This document shows, in pieces, positions 36,842-45,576 of a stretch of 64,000 nucleotides of DNA. This DNA comes from Woeseiaceae bacterium (GTDB lineage Bacteria; Pseudomonadota; Gammaproteobacteria; Steroidobacterales; Woeseiaceae), in assembly GCA_028277185.1 (NCBI GenBank), contig JANQGQ010000039.1, forward strand, positions 124,001 to 188,000, given 5' to 3'. Each line of letters begins with the position of its first letter. Position 1 is the first letter of the stretch. Position numbers and translations under genes: made by a program. A model generated the notes under the pieces. It was given only the letters and a program-made list of their open reading frames with translations, was not told where the DNA came from and made no database searches.

Positions 36842-38449
36842 GTGGACAGAGACCGACGAGTCAGACTCTACGACGCGCACTCGTGGACCGGAATCAGCCT
36901 CGGCCTGTTTCTATTCGTGGTTTGCTTTACGGGCTCGCTCGCGATGTTCTACCACGAGATCAAGAGTTGGGAGGATCCCGCGCGCCGGCTCGCGATCGCC
37001 GAAGCGCCGGTGCCGGTGCAGCCGCTGGTCGACGCGTGGTTGGCCGACATCCCCAGCGACGAAATCGGTTTCGTCGGTGTCGACTTCCCGAACGCTTATG
37101 AGCCTTACTACTACGGCCGCTTCAATCACGTCCCGGACGACGGCCCGTCAGAGTTCCACGAGCGGCGCTGGAACACCGTAACCGGCGAGGTCCTGCCGGA
37201 CCGCGGCGACGGTCTCGCGACGTGGCTGCTCGACTTTCATCGGGATCTCATGTGGCCGGAGTTCCTCGGCGGCCGCCAGATCGGGCGCGGCATCGTCGGG
37301 ATCGCCGGGATCGTGATGCTGCTGTCGATCGTTACGGGCATCCTGACCCACCGCAAGATCCTCAAGGAGGTCTTCACGTTCCGCCGGCAGAGGTCGGTGA
37401 GAGTCAAGTGGAAGGACGCGCATAACTTCCTCGGCATCTGGAGCCTGCCCTTCTCGATCATGATCGCGTTCACGGGCGCGTGGCTCGGAATCGTCGCACT
37501 GCTGTTGCCGATCACCGGGCTGCTCGTGTTCAAAGGAGACAGCGACTCCGTCATCCACCTTTTGACCGGCGGCGAAACGCCGCGGGCTCAGGTTGAGGCG
37601 CCGATGCTGTCGCTCGACGAGGTAAAGGCCCGACCGCACTCCGACAGCGGGGCCCTGCCGGTTGGGGTTTTCGCCATCAACTGGGGCGACGAGAACGCGG
37701 AGTACACGCTCAACTACGCGCCCGATACCGAACTCTACTACTACGAAGTCGAGCGCATCAGCGGCACGACCGGCGACGCTCTTCCACCGACGGGCCTGCT
37801 CGAACCGGCTGCGTCCACCCGGGTCATCGCCGCGATCTCGCCGTTGCACTACGGCACGTACGGCGGCATCGCGCTCAAGTTCCTGTATTTCGCACTCGGC
37901 CTCGGCCTTAGCGCCATGGTCGCGCTCGGCAACATGGTCTGGATCGAGCGGCGCGCGCACAGCGCCGAAGGCAGCCGCAGTCCGCGCTTCTACGATCGCC
38001 TGTCCCGACTGACCGCGGGCGTCTGTATGGGCGTCGTTCTCGCATCGGTGGCGATCTTCTACGTCGATGCGTTCTACGCCGGCAGTGAAGACGATCGCAT
38101 CTTCCGGATCGGGATCAGCTATTTCGCGGTCTGGTTCGCGGCGCTGGCGTTCGCATTCATGACCGGCAACAGCTACCGCGCGACGCGCCGTTTGCTTGCC
38201 GCGACCGGAGCAGGTCTGGTCGGGCTGCCTGTCGTCAGCGCAGCCACCGCAGGCATCGCACCGTGGTCGCTCGTCGCGGCCGGCCATCTGGCGGCGCCAG
38301 CCGTCGATCTGACGCTGCTACTGCTTGGCATCGTCTGCCTGTGGGTTGCAAGCCGGTTGCCGTCGCGGCGCGGCGGCGCCAAAGCCGGCAGCAAGCACCC
38401 GACGGCAACGGAGCCGGGAGCGCTGGCTCCCCCGAACCCCGCCGCTTAG
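36842..38449 (+). CDS. PepSY-domain iron-uptake membrane protein (ferrisiderophore reductase type)
   Basis: 535 aa starting at GTG 36842. The N-terminal YDAHSWTGISLGLFLFVVCFTGSLAMFYHEI is the PepSY-TM signature, with His residues that could bind haem (YDAHSW, the later DAHNFLGIW and LLDFHRDLMW). A periplasmic loop, a second TM pair, and C-terminal helices (about 415-515) follow. Proteins of this type (FpvG, PiuB, FoxB) reduce ferric siderophores in the periplasm or move iron across the inner membrane. The Fur boxes and TonB receptor nearby support this. Confidence 0.88.
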   Translation: MDRDRRVRLYDAHSWTGISLGLFLFVVCFTGSLAMFYHEIKSWEDPARRLAIAEAPVPVQPLVDAWLADIPSDEIGFVGVDFPNAYEPYYYGRFNHVPDDGPSEFHERRWNTVTGEVLPDRGDGLATWLLDFHRDLMWPEFLGGRQIGRGIVGIAGIVMLLSIVTGILTHRKILKEVFTFRRQRSVRVKWKDAHNFLGIWSLPFSIMIAFTGAWLGIVALLLPITGLLVFKGDSDSVIHLLTGGETPRAQVEAPMLSLDEVKARPHSDSGALPVGVFAINWGDENAEYTLNYAPDTELYYYEVERISGTTGDALPPTGLLEPAASTRVIAAISPLHYGTYGGIALKFLYFALGLGLSAMVALGNMVWIERRAHSAEGSRSPRFYDRLSRLTAGVCMGVVLASVAIFYVDAFYAGSEDDRIFRIGISYFAVWFAALAFAFMTGNSYRATRRLLAATGAGLVGLPVVSAATAGIAPWSLVAAGHLAAPAVDLTLLLLGIVCLWVASRLPSRRGGAKAGSKHPTATEPGALAPPNPAA

Positions 38450-38610
38450 ACCCTATCTAAAGGCCGGTTCCGGACGCTGCAGCCCGGATTACGTCGAATG
38501 GCATCGGCTGACCTGGTTGCCAACGCTCGTCCCGGTCGCCATAGTACGCCGCAGCCTGGCGGCGATTGGCGTCACCGCCCGGCAGCTTCCTATCGCTTGG
38601 GAGAAAACTC

Positions 38611-39180
38611 ATGAAACAACTGCTGGTTATCGCCGGCCTCGTTACAGGCATGTTCGCCGTGTCGACGGCCAACGCTCAGGCACCGAACCAACCCGCGCTC
38701 AACTACAATTACGCGGAGCTTCGCTTCGTCGACGTTGACGTTGCCGGCGGCGACGGTTTCCGCCTCGGCGGCTCCTACGAGCTCAACAACAACTGGCTGA
38801 TCGTCGGCTCGCTGACGACGCTGGACTTCAACAATGACGTCGACACGTTCACGATCGACATCGGAGCGGGCTTCGTCTGGCCCTGGCAGAAAGACTGGGA
38901 TCTCGTAGGCACGGTTCGATTCCTGAACACGGACGTCGATACGCCCTTCGGCAGCGACGACGACAGCGGCGTCGGACTGTCCGGCGGCGTGCGCGGCCTG
39001 ATCACGCCCGAGTTCGAGGTGCGCGGCGCCGTCAATCACGTCACGGTCGGCGACAACGATACGTTCATCGAGCTGGCCGGCGACTATTACTTCACGCCGC
39101 AGTTCGCGGCCGGACTGAGCGTGGACGTGGCCGGCGACGCGGATACCTTCACGATCGGCGCCCGCTGGTTCTTCCGCTAG
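38611..39180 (+). CDS. Small outer-membrane beta-barrel protein
   Basis: 189 aa from ATG 38611, with GGGAG 7 nt upstream. The signal peptide is MKQLLVIAGLVTGMFAVSTANAQ. The mature part alternates hydrophobic/polar residues in about eight strands with short turns (LGGSYELNNNWLIVGSLTTLDF; TIDIGAGFVW; GGVRGLITPEFEVRGAV), ending in ARWFFR, an aromatic-rich C-terminus of OMP type. OmpA/OmpW-like barrel is likely. Function unknown. Its stop overlaps the convergent flavodoxin gene by 4 nt. Confidence 0.8.
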   Translation: MKQLLVIAGLVTGMFAVSTANAQAPNQPALNYNYAELRFVDVDVAGGDGFRLGGSYELNNNWLIVGSLTTLDFNNDVDTFTIDIGAGFVWPWQKDWDLVGTVRFLNTDVDTPFGSDDDSGVGLSGGVRGLITPEFEVRGAVNHVTVGDNDTFIELAGDYYFTPQFAAGLSVDVAGDADTFTIGARWFFR

Positions 39181-39791
39181 GCGCCCTTTCCCGGAGCGTT
39201 CACGGCGCCCGACACCGAGCCCGGTGTCGGGCTGCCCCTGAGTTCCGCGCAAAAGCCGTCGGCGAAACGGCTGAGCGAGGTCCAGTCGGTAAACTCCCGA
39301 TCCGTCGTCAGGTCGGGCCAGCCGTCCTTACGCAGCTCTTTGCCAAAGATCTTTTGCGCTCCACGCATAATCCACTGCCATGGGCGGGAAAACGTCGAGT
39401 AGCGGACAGCGCCGGCAATCGTCTGCGCTGCATCCGGACGCCAACCGGTCGCGTCGAGGAACCATTTCATCTGCTCATCGGCGCGGTCGCGCCCGCCCTC
39501 TTCTGACGAAGCGGCATAGAGGCTTACTGACAGGAAAGCGCTGCGCTTCGCCGCCAACTGATCGAGATGATCGCGCACGAACCGCGCGGCGCTGTCCTGG
39601 TGTTTCCCCGCATGCACCGACGCGGCGACGATCACGGCGTCAACCGCACTCAGATTGAGATCCGGGTTCTCGTCCGCAAGGTCGATGACCCGAACGCGCG
39701 CACCGCTCTCGCCGATGCGCCCGGCGAGCGTCTCTGCGACTTTCGCCGTCTGCCCTTCGTTCGTCGCGAACGCGATCAGTACTCTTGCCAT
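39177..39791 (-). CDS. Flavodoxin-domain protein (HemG-like)
   Basis: 204 aa. The FMN phosphate loop is ATNEGQTAKVAETLAGRI (residues 9-26), followed by LSAVDAVIVAASVHAGKHQDSAARFV, which matches the long flavodoxins annotated as menaquinone-dependent protoporphyrinogen oxidase. WKWF-like segment EQMKWFLDATGWRPDAAQTIAGAVRYS agrees with this group. It could act in haem synthesis or as a generic flavodoxin reductase. It is 9 nt downstream of an Acg-type nitroreductase, so the two probably form a redox operon. Confidence 0.85.
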   Translation of the reverse strand: MARVLIAFATNEGQTAKVAETLAGRIGESGARVRVIDLADENPDLNLSAVDAVIVAASVHAGKHQDSAARFVRDHLDQLAAKRSAFLSVSLYAASSEEGGRDRADEQMKWFLDATGWRPDAAQTIAGAVRYSTFSRPWQWIMRGAQKIFGKELRKDGWPDLTTDREFTDWTSLSRFADGFCAELRGSPTPGSVSGAVNAPGKGA

Positions 39792-39800
39792 CGGCTGCTC

Positions 39801-40922
39801 CTAAGACAACACGTCGTCGACGGGGCGCCGCAGCGACCGCGGCAATTCCGGCCCGTAGCCGAAACGCACGAGCAGATTGGGCCGTCTGTCGCCGATACCA
39901 AGGTAGTCGGCGAACTGCGGTCGCACCTCGGGCACTTCGATGGGCTGATTGACGAACGCGTGGCGCAGGCCGAGCGCCGTGGCCTCGAGCGCGAAGCGCT
40001 GATAGCTGCGCCCGGCGTCAACCCATCCCTGCTCGTCGTTGCGGTCGGCAACGAATGCAATCAGGCCTGCCGAACTGCGGATGTGGTCCCGGTATTTGTC
40101 GTTCTCGGCGCCTTCCCTGAAGAACACCCCGAACGCGATCTTACCGATCCAGGTCGGCATGGTCGGGTTCCCCGTCGTCGCGGAGAAGAGGCCGTCGCGA
40201 TGTTCGACGGCCGCCGACTCATTGAATCGCAGCCAATACTTCAGCTCCGCGACGAACGCCTCATCGCGCATCTGCGCGGTATTGCCGGCGACGACGTACT
40301 CGAGGATTCGCTCCTTGTCGCCTTCGCTCGTAAACAGCTGGGCCGCCACGCCATAGTCCGTGGCGGCGCGTTCGAGCGATGCCAGATCGGCAGCAGCGAC
40401 CGGCTTGCCGTCATACGCCGCGCGGGTGCACTGGCGCTCGGTTATCGCCCGAAACGCCGGGGAGTCGGCCGCGGGCGCCTGTTCGAAATCGATTCGGATC
40501 GCGCTGCCGCCCGCGCTGTCGACGGATATCGATGCCCTCAGCCCGTGCGCCGCTGCCGCAAGCGCGATGTTCTCCGCGGCGCAGCCGAGGCTCGCAAACA
40601 GATGATGATCGTCGGGATCGACGGCCGGGCAGCGCCGGCTGAAGTCGGGCCGCACGACGATTCGATTCGTTTCGATCCGGAAGCGCCAGGGCTGGCTGTT
40701 GTGGCTGTTGGCAGCCAGCGTGCCATAGCGCACCAGTTCTTTGAGCAGAGCCCGACCCTGAGTTTCATGGCGCTCGGCGTGACGCCAGGTCGTGGCAACG
40801 AGTTCCCCATAGCCACCCGCGGGATCGTCGCCTGAACATCCGGCCGGCACTGCGGCACTCAAGACGACCGCCGCCGCCCCCTTGTTGAAAACACGCCGCG
40901 TCATCCCGGTCTCGGTTTCCAT
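39801..40922 (-). CDS. Acg-family FMN-binding nitroreductase-like protein, Tat-exported
   Basis: 373 aa. The twin-arginine signal is TRRVFNKGAAAVVLSAAVPAGC with a possible lipobox (VPAGC). ATG 40922 is used; ATG 40904 is 6 codons later. Landmarks of the Acg family: ANSHNSQPWRFRI near the N-terminus, FASLGCAAENIALAAAAHGL, AGLIAFVADR and LGLRHAFVNQPIEVPEVRP. This family resembles nitroreductases that bind FMN but may lack turnover and act as flavin stores. It is first in an apparent operon with the flavodoxin. Confidence 0.88.
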   Translation of the reverse strand: METETGMTRRVFNKGAAAVVLSAAVPAGCSGDDPAGGYGELVATTWRHAERHETQGRALLKELVRYGTLAANSHNSQPWRFRIETNRIVVRPDFSRRCPAVDPDDHHLFASLGCAAENIALAAAAHGLRASISVDSAGGSAIRIDFEQAPAADSPAFRAITERQCTRAAYDGKPVAAADLASLERAATDYGVAAQLFTSEGDKERILEYVVAGNTAQMRDEAFVAELKYWLRFNESAAVEHRDGLFSATTGNPTMPTWIGKIAFGVFFREGAENDKYRDHIRSSAGLIAFVADRNDEQGWVDAGRSYQRFALEATALGLRHAFVNQPIEVPEVRPQFADYLGIGDRRPNLLVRFGYGPELPRSLRRPVDDVLS

Positions 40923-41047
40923 TGTTCCTTCCTTACTTACCTAAACGTAGCGGCTACTTAGCCTTTGACTGAAAGCGACGAGTGCGACCGAACGGGCCGG
41001 CGACGTGACGATGCCGCCGGCCCGGCCCACAATTGAAGCGTCCGCGA

Positions 41048-41590
41048 TCAGGCCGCGGTCGAAACCGCAATCTCCCGCGGCTCGAGGGCCTCGCCCTTAG
41101 CTACTTTCGGCGCGGTTATCGTCAGCATCCCGTGCTTGAACTCGGCGCCCACGTTGTCGACGTCGATCTCGCCCGGAAGACCGATGCGGCGGTACACGTT
41201 CTCGTAGTGGAAGTCCGACCAGTGCACGGTCTCCGCTTCCGGCGCGGCAGCCTCGGCCTTCTCGGGCCCGCTCCCCTCGCGACGCTGCTCGCCCTTGACG
41301 ATGATCTCGTCGGGCGTAGCCGTCACGGTCAGGTCGTCGGCATCGAAGCCGGCGAGCGCGATGCTGCATTGGTACTCGTCCTCAGACTCACGAAGCTCGG
41401 CGCTCGGCCAGCAGACTTCGCGCTCCGCGGCGAGCCAGTCGTCGAGATCCCCGCCGTCGTACAGACCGTGGGCCCGGAACAGCTCGTAGGCGCGCTGCCG
41501 AATACGTTTAGTGATCCCATCAATCTCGGCGAAGATAGGTAGTGTGCGGTCGTCGCGGGATGCAACCCGCTCCAGTTTTGGCTTGGACAT
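41048..41590 (-). CDS. Hsp20/alpha-crystallin small heat-shock protein
   Basis: 180 aa from ATG 41590 (GGAGAG 5 nt upstream); ATG 41611 is a possible earlier start. The alpha-crystallin domain spans about residues 70-165: PSAELRESEDEYQCSIALAGFDADDLTVTATPDEIIVKGEQ, then VYRRIGLPGEIDVDNVGAEFKHGMLTITAPK, where the GMLTI core and A-x-x-x-n-GvL pattern are characteristic. It would prevent aggregation of unfolded proteins. The N-terminal arm is DUF2934-like (ITKRIRQRAYELFRAHGLYDGGDLDDWLAAEREV). Confidence 0.93.
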   Translation of the reverse strand: MSKPKLERVASRDDRTLPIFAEIDGITKRIRQRAYELFRAHGLYDGGDLDDWLAAEREVCWPSAELRESEDEYQCSIALAGFDADDLTVTATPDEIIVKGEQRREGSGPEKAEAAAPEAETVHWSDFHYENVYRRIGLPGEIDVDNVGAEFKHGMLTITAPKVAKGEALEPREIAVSTAA

Positions 41591-41926
41591 TGGCTCTCTC
41601 CGAATTTTCATTGGCAATTCGCTCCTCCGCCGGCGGCGCCGCGTCGATACACGCGCCTGAGCCAGCTCGCCGGAACACCGGCGCCGGGACGGATTTGCTA
41701 CTCGGGAGGTCTTGAGCTTGTTGTTGTCGTTGATCAGCCTCTCAAAGACAAGATGCTGTAGGCAGCTCGATCCGGCAATACGTAGTTCTACGGTTATCAC
41801 GTATTGCAAATTGACTACGGCTGTGAATAGAGGCGACGGCAATGTCGCGAATCAGTACGGGAGACAGCCGCAACAGCGCCGCCCGGAACGGTCCCGATAG
41901 CGGCTATTGGGCTGGGCGGCGCCCGC
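41591..41926. other. 336-nt intergenic region upstream of hsp20
   Basis: No coding signal was seen. It contains a 9-bp perfect inverted repeat at 41775-41807. No clear sigma-32 promoter was recognised for hsp20 on the minus strand. Confidence 0.5.
41775..41807. promoter_or_regulatory. 9-bp inverted repeat
   Basis: GCAATACGT (41775-41783) and ACGTATTGC (41799-41807) are separated by 15 nt, roughly 190 nt upstream of the hsp20 start. It could be an operator or a terminator stem for the uspA gene, whose end is at 41927; no T-run follows. Confidence 0.45.
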
Positions 41927-42895
41927 CTACGCGGCAGAAACGGGGCTGACGAATCCGTCCGGTTTCACGGCGAGCACCGAGCATTCGACCTGTTCGAGAA
42001 TGTCCTCGGCCGTGTTGCCGATGAAGAACCCCGGTATGCCGACCCGGCCGACGGTACCCATGACGACGATGTCGATCCCGATGTCTTCCACGAGCGCCGG
42101 GATTTCGACACGGGGATCGCCCCTGGAGAGATGCTTGATGCTGGCGCTCGGCGCGGGTGCGTTCCCGGCACTGACGGCGGCCCAGCCCAGTACTTCGCGA
42201 AGCCAGACCTGACGCTCCCGATGCTCCTCGTCGACGAGGCGATCGACGGTAGCGGGGTCCAGACCGGAGCGCGGGGAGCGAAAAAAGCCCTCGTGGGGAA
42301 GCCGCCAGGCATGCGCCAGATGCAGGGTCGCGTCGTTGCCGGCGGCAAGGGCGTACGCCAGTTCCACGATGGATCGGTTCAGCGAGTCGACGAGTTCGGC
42401 TGACGGATCGTAATCCACGGCGGCCAGCACGTGGCGGAAGCGGGTTCGCGCGACCGGTTTCACCATCCAGACCGGGCACGGACACTTGCGAAGCAGATGC
42501 ATGTCCGAGCTGCTGAACAGCCTGTCGAACACGGCCGACCGGCCTGCCGCCGATTTGATCACGAGATCGTGCCCGTCGCGTATGACCCGGCGTATCACTT
42601 CGAGGAACTCGCGCCCGGTCAGGACCTCCGTTTCGGTCCGGTGGGCGCCTACCGAGCGAGCGTGATCGGCCAGCGTCTCTACGGCCGCGGCGGCTTCGTC
42701 GACAACGGTCTCGAGCAGTTCGGACGGCGTGACCGCCACGACGCCGAACTGGAGTTCCTGCGGGATGCTCTCGACGACGCGGACGATACTCAGGTTCGCA
42801 TCGTTCTCGACGGCAAGCGCCGCCGCGCGCTCGATGCCCGCAACTCCGTTGCCGTTCGAGTCCGCAACGAACAGCACGTTTTTGAATCGCCGCAA
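41927..42895 (-). CDS. Tandem universal stress protein (UspA family)
   Basis: 322 aa from TTG 42895, chosen because GGGAGAG lies 8 nt upstream and the first UspA domain (RRFKNVLFVADSNGNGVAGIERAAALA) begins there; no ATG fits. Two UspA domains: about residues 1-140 (ending GRSAVFDRLFSSSDMHLLRKCPCPVWMVKP) and 145-322 (FRHVLAAVDYDPSAE to VMGTVGRVGIPGFFIGNTAEDILEQVECSVLAVKP). The second domain keeps the GxxGxxGxxxGNTAE-type ATP-binding loop. Likely a stress-response protein. Confidence 0.9.
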   Translation of the reverse strand: MRRFKNVLFVADSNGNGVAGIERAAALAVENDANLSIVRVVESIPQELQFGVVAVTPSELLETVVDEAAAAVETLADHARSVGAHRTETEVLTGREFLEVIRRVIRDGHDLVIKSAAGRSAVFDRLFSSSDMHLLRKCPCPVWMVKPVARTRFRHVLAAVDYDPSAELVDSLNRSIVELAYALAAGNDATLHLAHAWRLPHEGFFRSPRSGLDPATVDRLVDEEHRERQVWLREVLGWAAVSAGNAPAPSASIKHLSRGDPRVEIPALVEDIGIDIVVMGTVGRVGIPGFFIGNTAEDILEQVECSVLAVKPDGFVSPVSAA

Positions 42896-43070
42896 GGTAA
42901 TGCTCTCCCACTCATGCCGCGAACGAAGCGCGCAAAGTACCAGCGCGCCGCTTTTTCGGGCTATCAGAAAATGCCGGCGCTGGCCTCGGGAGAGTCGCAT
43001 GATTCGGGTGGCGGCGGAGCGTTCCTGCTATCCTCGATTGCCTTTGGAGCCACGCCGCCGGCCGGCGTAC

Positions 43071-43937
43071 ATGCCCATGAGAAGCTGCGTACTCGTTCTC
43101 CTTTCACTCTGCGCGCTTGCCGCGTCGAACGCCGCCCTCGGCGATACCGTGTCCGGCGCCGACGGCGTGGACATCGCATATCGCGAGCACGGCAAAGGCG
43201 ATATCACCCTGATCTTCGTTCACGGCTGGAGCTGCGACCGCGGTTACTGGCGGGAGCAGCCGGACTTCTTCGCCGCAGGCGGCGATTCGGGCTACCGGGT
43301 CGTTCTGCTCGATCTCGGCGGTCACGGCGAGTCCGGCAGCGACCGCGATGACTGGAGCATGGCGGCCTTCGGTGCCGACGTCGCGGCGGTTGCCGACGCG
43401 GTCGGCGGCGATCGACTCGTCCTGATCGGTCACTCGATGGGCGGTCCGGTCGTCATCGAAGCGGCGAAAATCCTTCGCGAACGCGTGGAGTTGATCGTCG
43501 CCGTGGACACCCTGCAGGAGCCGGGAGCGACCGGCTACGGCGAGGAGGAATCTCGGCAGCTCTGGGCGCCGTTCGCGGCCGACTACGCGACATCCATCGA
43601 CGGCTTCGTACGCTCGAACTTCTTCCTGCCGGACGCGTCGCCCGAACTCGTCGACCGCGTAGCCAGCGACATGGCGTCCGCCGACGCCGCGATTGCGCTG
43701 GAAGCCGGCCACGAGCTGACGACGTGGTCGCCGAGGGACGGCATCGGCAGCGTTCGCGACATACCGTTCGTTCTGCTGAACGCGGACTATCGGCCGACGG
43801 ACCGCGAGGCTCTGCTGCAAGTGCATCCTCAAGCCCGGCTCGAAACGATGAGCGGCGCAGGCCATTTCCCGATGCTCGAGATGCCCCGTGTCTTCAACGA
43901 GCGCCTCGCCGATATCCTCGACAGCACGCTCGAGTAA
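43071..43937 (+). CDS. Secreted alpha/beta hydrolase
   Basis: 288 aa (ATG 43071 or 43077). It has a signal peptide (VLVLLSLCALAASNAALG) and is therefore periplasmic or exported. The hydrolase core begins IAYREHGKGDITLIFVHGWSCDRGYW with an oxyanion His-Gly. The nucleophile elbow is IGHSMGGPV with Ser122, and SGAGHFPMLEMP carries the catalytic His. The acid is probably in LLNADYRPTD. Substrate unknown. Confidence 0.9.
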   Translation: MPMRSCVLVLLSLCALAASNAALGDTVSGADGVDIAYREHGKGDITLIFVHGWSCDRGYWREQPDFFAAGGDSGYRVVLLDLGGHGESGSDRDDWSMAAFGADVAAVADAVGGDRLVLIGHSMGGPVVIEAAKILRERVELIVAVDTLQEPGATGYGEEESRQLWAPFAADYATSIDGFVRSNFFLPDASPELVDRVASDMASADAAIALEAGHELTTWSPRDGIGSVRDIPFVLLNADYRPTDREALLQVHPQARLETMSGAGHFPMLEMPRVFNERLADILDSTLE

Positions 43938-43966
43938 ACACGGGCGGGCCGGCAAAAGGGCTGGAT

Positions 43967-44749
43967 CTAGTGGCCTGCAACCGCCGAATCGACGTCCCGC
44001 CCCCAGGCAGAGTTTGCTTCCGGCCCGACGCGCGGGCTGGCCGTTCCGACGACCAGTTTCTCCGCCAGATCGGCAATCGCCATCCAGCGATCCCATAGCA
44101 GCAAACGGCCGAGGCCGAGATCCCGGATTGTTCGCCGGTGGTCGAGCATGACGACGACACCCGCAGCGGTCATGACGAGACGCCATACCACGACGAACAG
44201 CCGCCGCCGCCACGGCGACGTAATCTGCGACCTCAGAAACGCGCTGTGAAACTCGAGGTGCGCACGCTCGTCGTCGACGATCTGCGAGAGCCACTGCCGG
44301 AGCGGGCTTGGGGGCAGTTTGGCGGCGATCGCCATGTAATAGCAGATTCCGACGACCTCGGCGGCCAGCAGGACGAGCACCTTCAGCCGCAACCCCATGA
44401 GCCTCCGCCCGAACACGAACAAGCCGGCGGTCCAGTTGCGGCGGAGCAGATCGCCGCCGAGCATTCGCACACACATCGCCAGCAGATCGGCATGCCGGTG
44501 CTCCTCGGCAACGAACCGCTCCAGGCAGTCCGCGTAGATCGCCGGCTCGTCGACGTGGCGGCTCTGCCTCGCCTGCGCGACGACCGTCCCGCCGCCGGAC
44601 TCTCCGAGCTGAAACACGGCAAGCGAACGCGCCAGCGAAGCCGGCACCGCCGAGTAATCCGTCGTCGTGTCGAGACGCGGCATCGGCCTCTTCGCGCGCT
44701 CGTCGAAAAACGCAAACCACCGATTCCAGTTAGTGCTGTTCCGGGCCAC
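43967..44749 (-). CDS. Ferritin-like diiron protein
   Basis: 260 aa, mostly helical. Candidate iron ligands follow the ferritin-like four-helix pattern: Glu50 (FQLGES), E83xxH86 in AEEHRHAD, Glu131 (LAAEVVG) and E161xxH164 in DDERAHLEFH. A hydrophobic helix at about 186-200 could associate with the membrane. I cannot assign a family function; possibilities include an oxidase, demethoxyubiquinone hydroxylase-like enzyme or iron oxidation. It is convergent with the hydrolase gene (29 nt apart). Confidence 0.75.
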   Translation of the reverse strand: MARNSTNWNRWFAFFDERAKRPMPRLDTTTDYSAVPASLARSLAVFQLGESGGGTVVAQARQSRHVDEPAIYADCLERFVAEEHRHADLLAMCVRMLGGDLLRRNWTAGLFVFGRRLMGLRLKVLVLLAAEVVGICYYMAIAAKLPPSPLRQWLSQIVDDERAHLEFHSAFLRSQITSPWRRRLFVVVWRLVMTAAGVVVMLDHRRTIRDLGLGRLLLWDRWMAIADLAEKLVVGTASPRVGPEANSAWGRDVDSAVAGH

Positions 44750-44858
44750 CGCAGATCCTCCTGCCTCGATAGACAGGTTTGTTCTACGGACCCGGAGTGT
44801 CGCCCGGCGGGACGAAACATGGCGAATTGTGCGGCGGCGAGCCGGGGCGGGCCCGGCG

Positions 44859-45326
44859 CTAACTTTCGTCCGGATCGCAGGGATAGTGTTTGCGCAGCGA
44901 GTTATAGACGAAGATCTGCGCCGCTCTGCCTTCGGGTATCTCGGCTCCCGTCAGTTCCTCGACCACGTGCTCGACGACTTCCGCTATAGGCACCGGATTG
45001 CCGACGCAGAAGCCCGCGTAGACGGTCGGTCCGCGGTCGCGCATCCGTCTGACCATGCGCGTTCTGAGAGCCCGTTCGGTAAAGGACCCTTCCTCGAACT
45101 CGTCGGCTACGTTCTCGGCGACGCGTTCGTCCGTCGCCACGGCGCCGTCCAGAAAACCCGTGATGTAGGCGATGCACAGCGCCTCGTTATCGCCGCGGTT
45201 ACCGCCGCTCTCCGGCACGCAATAGCCCTTGAGCTGCTCAGCCAGCAGCGGTTCAACCGCGAACACTCCCGGCGCGACAGCCAGCAGCGTGGCGGCCAGG
45301 ACAGAGGCTGCTCTTCGCTTCAGCAT
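44859..45326 (-). CDS. Rap1a/Tai-family secreted protein
   Basis: 155 aa. The signal peptide is LKRRAASVLAATLLAVAPGVFAV. Four cysteines are placed as in the Rap1a/Tai type VI immunity fold: GYCVPE, ALCIAYITGFLDG, AGFCVGN and HYPCDP. The fold is shared by immunity proteins that block Tae4-type amidases and by housekeeping relatives. No effector gene is adjacent here, so an immunity role is unproven. Confidence 0.78.
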   Translation of the reverse strand: MLKRRAASVLAATLLAVAPGVFAVEPLLAEQLKGYCVPESGGNRGDNEALCIAYITGFLDGAVATDERVAENVADEFEEGSFTERALRTRMVRRMRDRGPTVYAGFCVGNPVPIAEVVEHVVEELTGAEIPEGRAAQIFVYNSLRKHYPCDPDES

Positions 45327-45418
45327 CGATCACTCCGCGACGTGAAAAACCAGCGCGGAGCGTAGCACGCGACGGGCCGGAGCGACCACAGCCCGGGAGC
45401 GTCGCGTTTAAACCTTTT

Positions 45419-45472
45419 GCGGACAGCCGTCCGGGTGTCCGCCGGGAGCGGCGGGCGGACACATCGGACACC
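45419..45472. promoter_or_regulatory. Cluster of four CGGACA/TGTCCG half-sites (candidate enhancer)
   Basis: GCGGACAG (45419-45426), GTGTCCGCC (45435-45443), GCGGACAC (45455-45462) and CGGACACC (45465-45472) alternate in orientation and form dyads. They lie about 56-109 nt upstream of the sigma-54 GG element, a typical place for enhancer-binding proteins. The NtrC-type activator at 50412-51758 is the obvious candidate. Confidence 0.7.
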
Positions 45473-45527
45473 TGTTCCGAACGCTGGACCTAAGTAAATT
45501 CAATCACTTAAGAGACTGCTCAGACTT

Positions 45528-45542
45528 GGCACGCTTCCTGCT
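45528..45542 (+). promoter_or_regulatory. Sigma-54 promoter of the ABC exporter operon
   Basis: TTGGCACG-CTTC-CTGCT (45526-45542) has the invariant GG (45528-45529) and GC (45540-45541) separated by 10 nt, with a perfect TGGCACG -24 box. The predicted start is near 45552, about 25 nt before the small ORF. Confidence 0.85.
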
Positions 45543-45576
45543 GGATACAGAACGAAGCCAAACGCGAGACACGACA

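Noticed and set aside
41591..41926. Sigma-32 promoter for hsp20
   Set aside because: No CTTGAA-N13/14-CCCCAT-like pair was found on the minus strand.
44859..45326. Type VI secretion immunity gene
   Set aside because: The Rap1a/Tai fold is suggested, but no amidase effector, VgrG or PAAR gene is nearby, so only the family is claimed.
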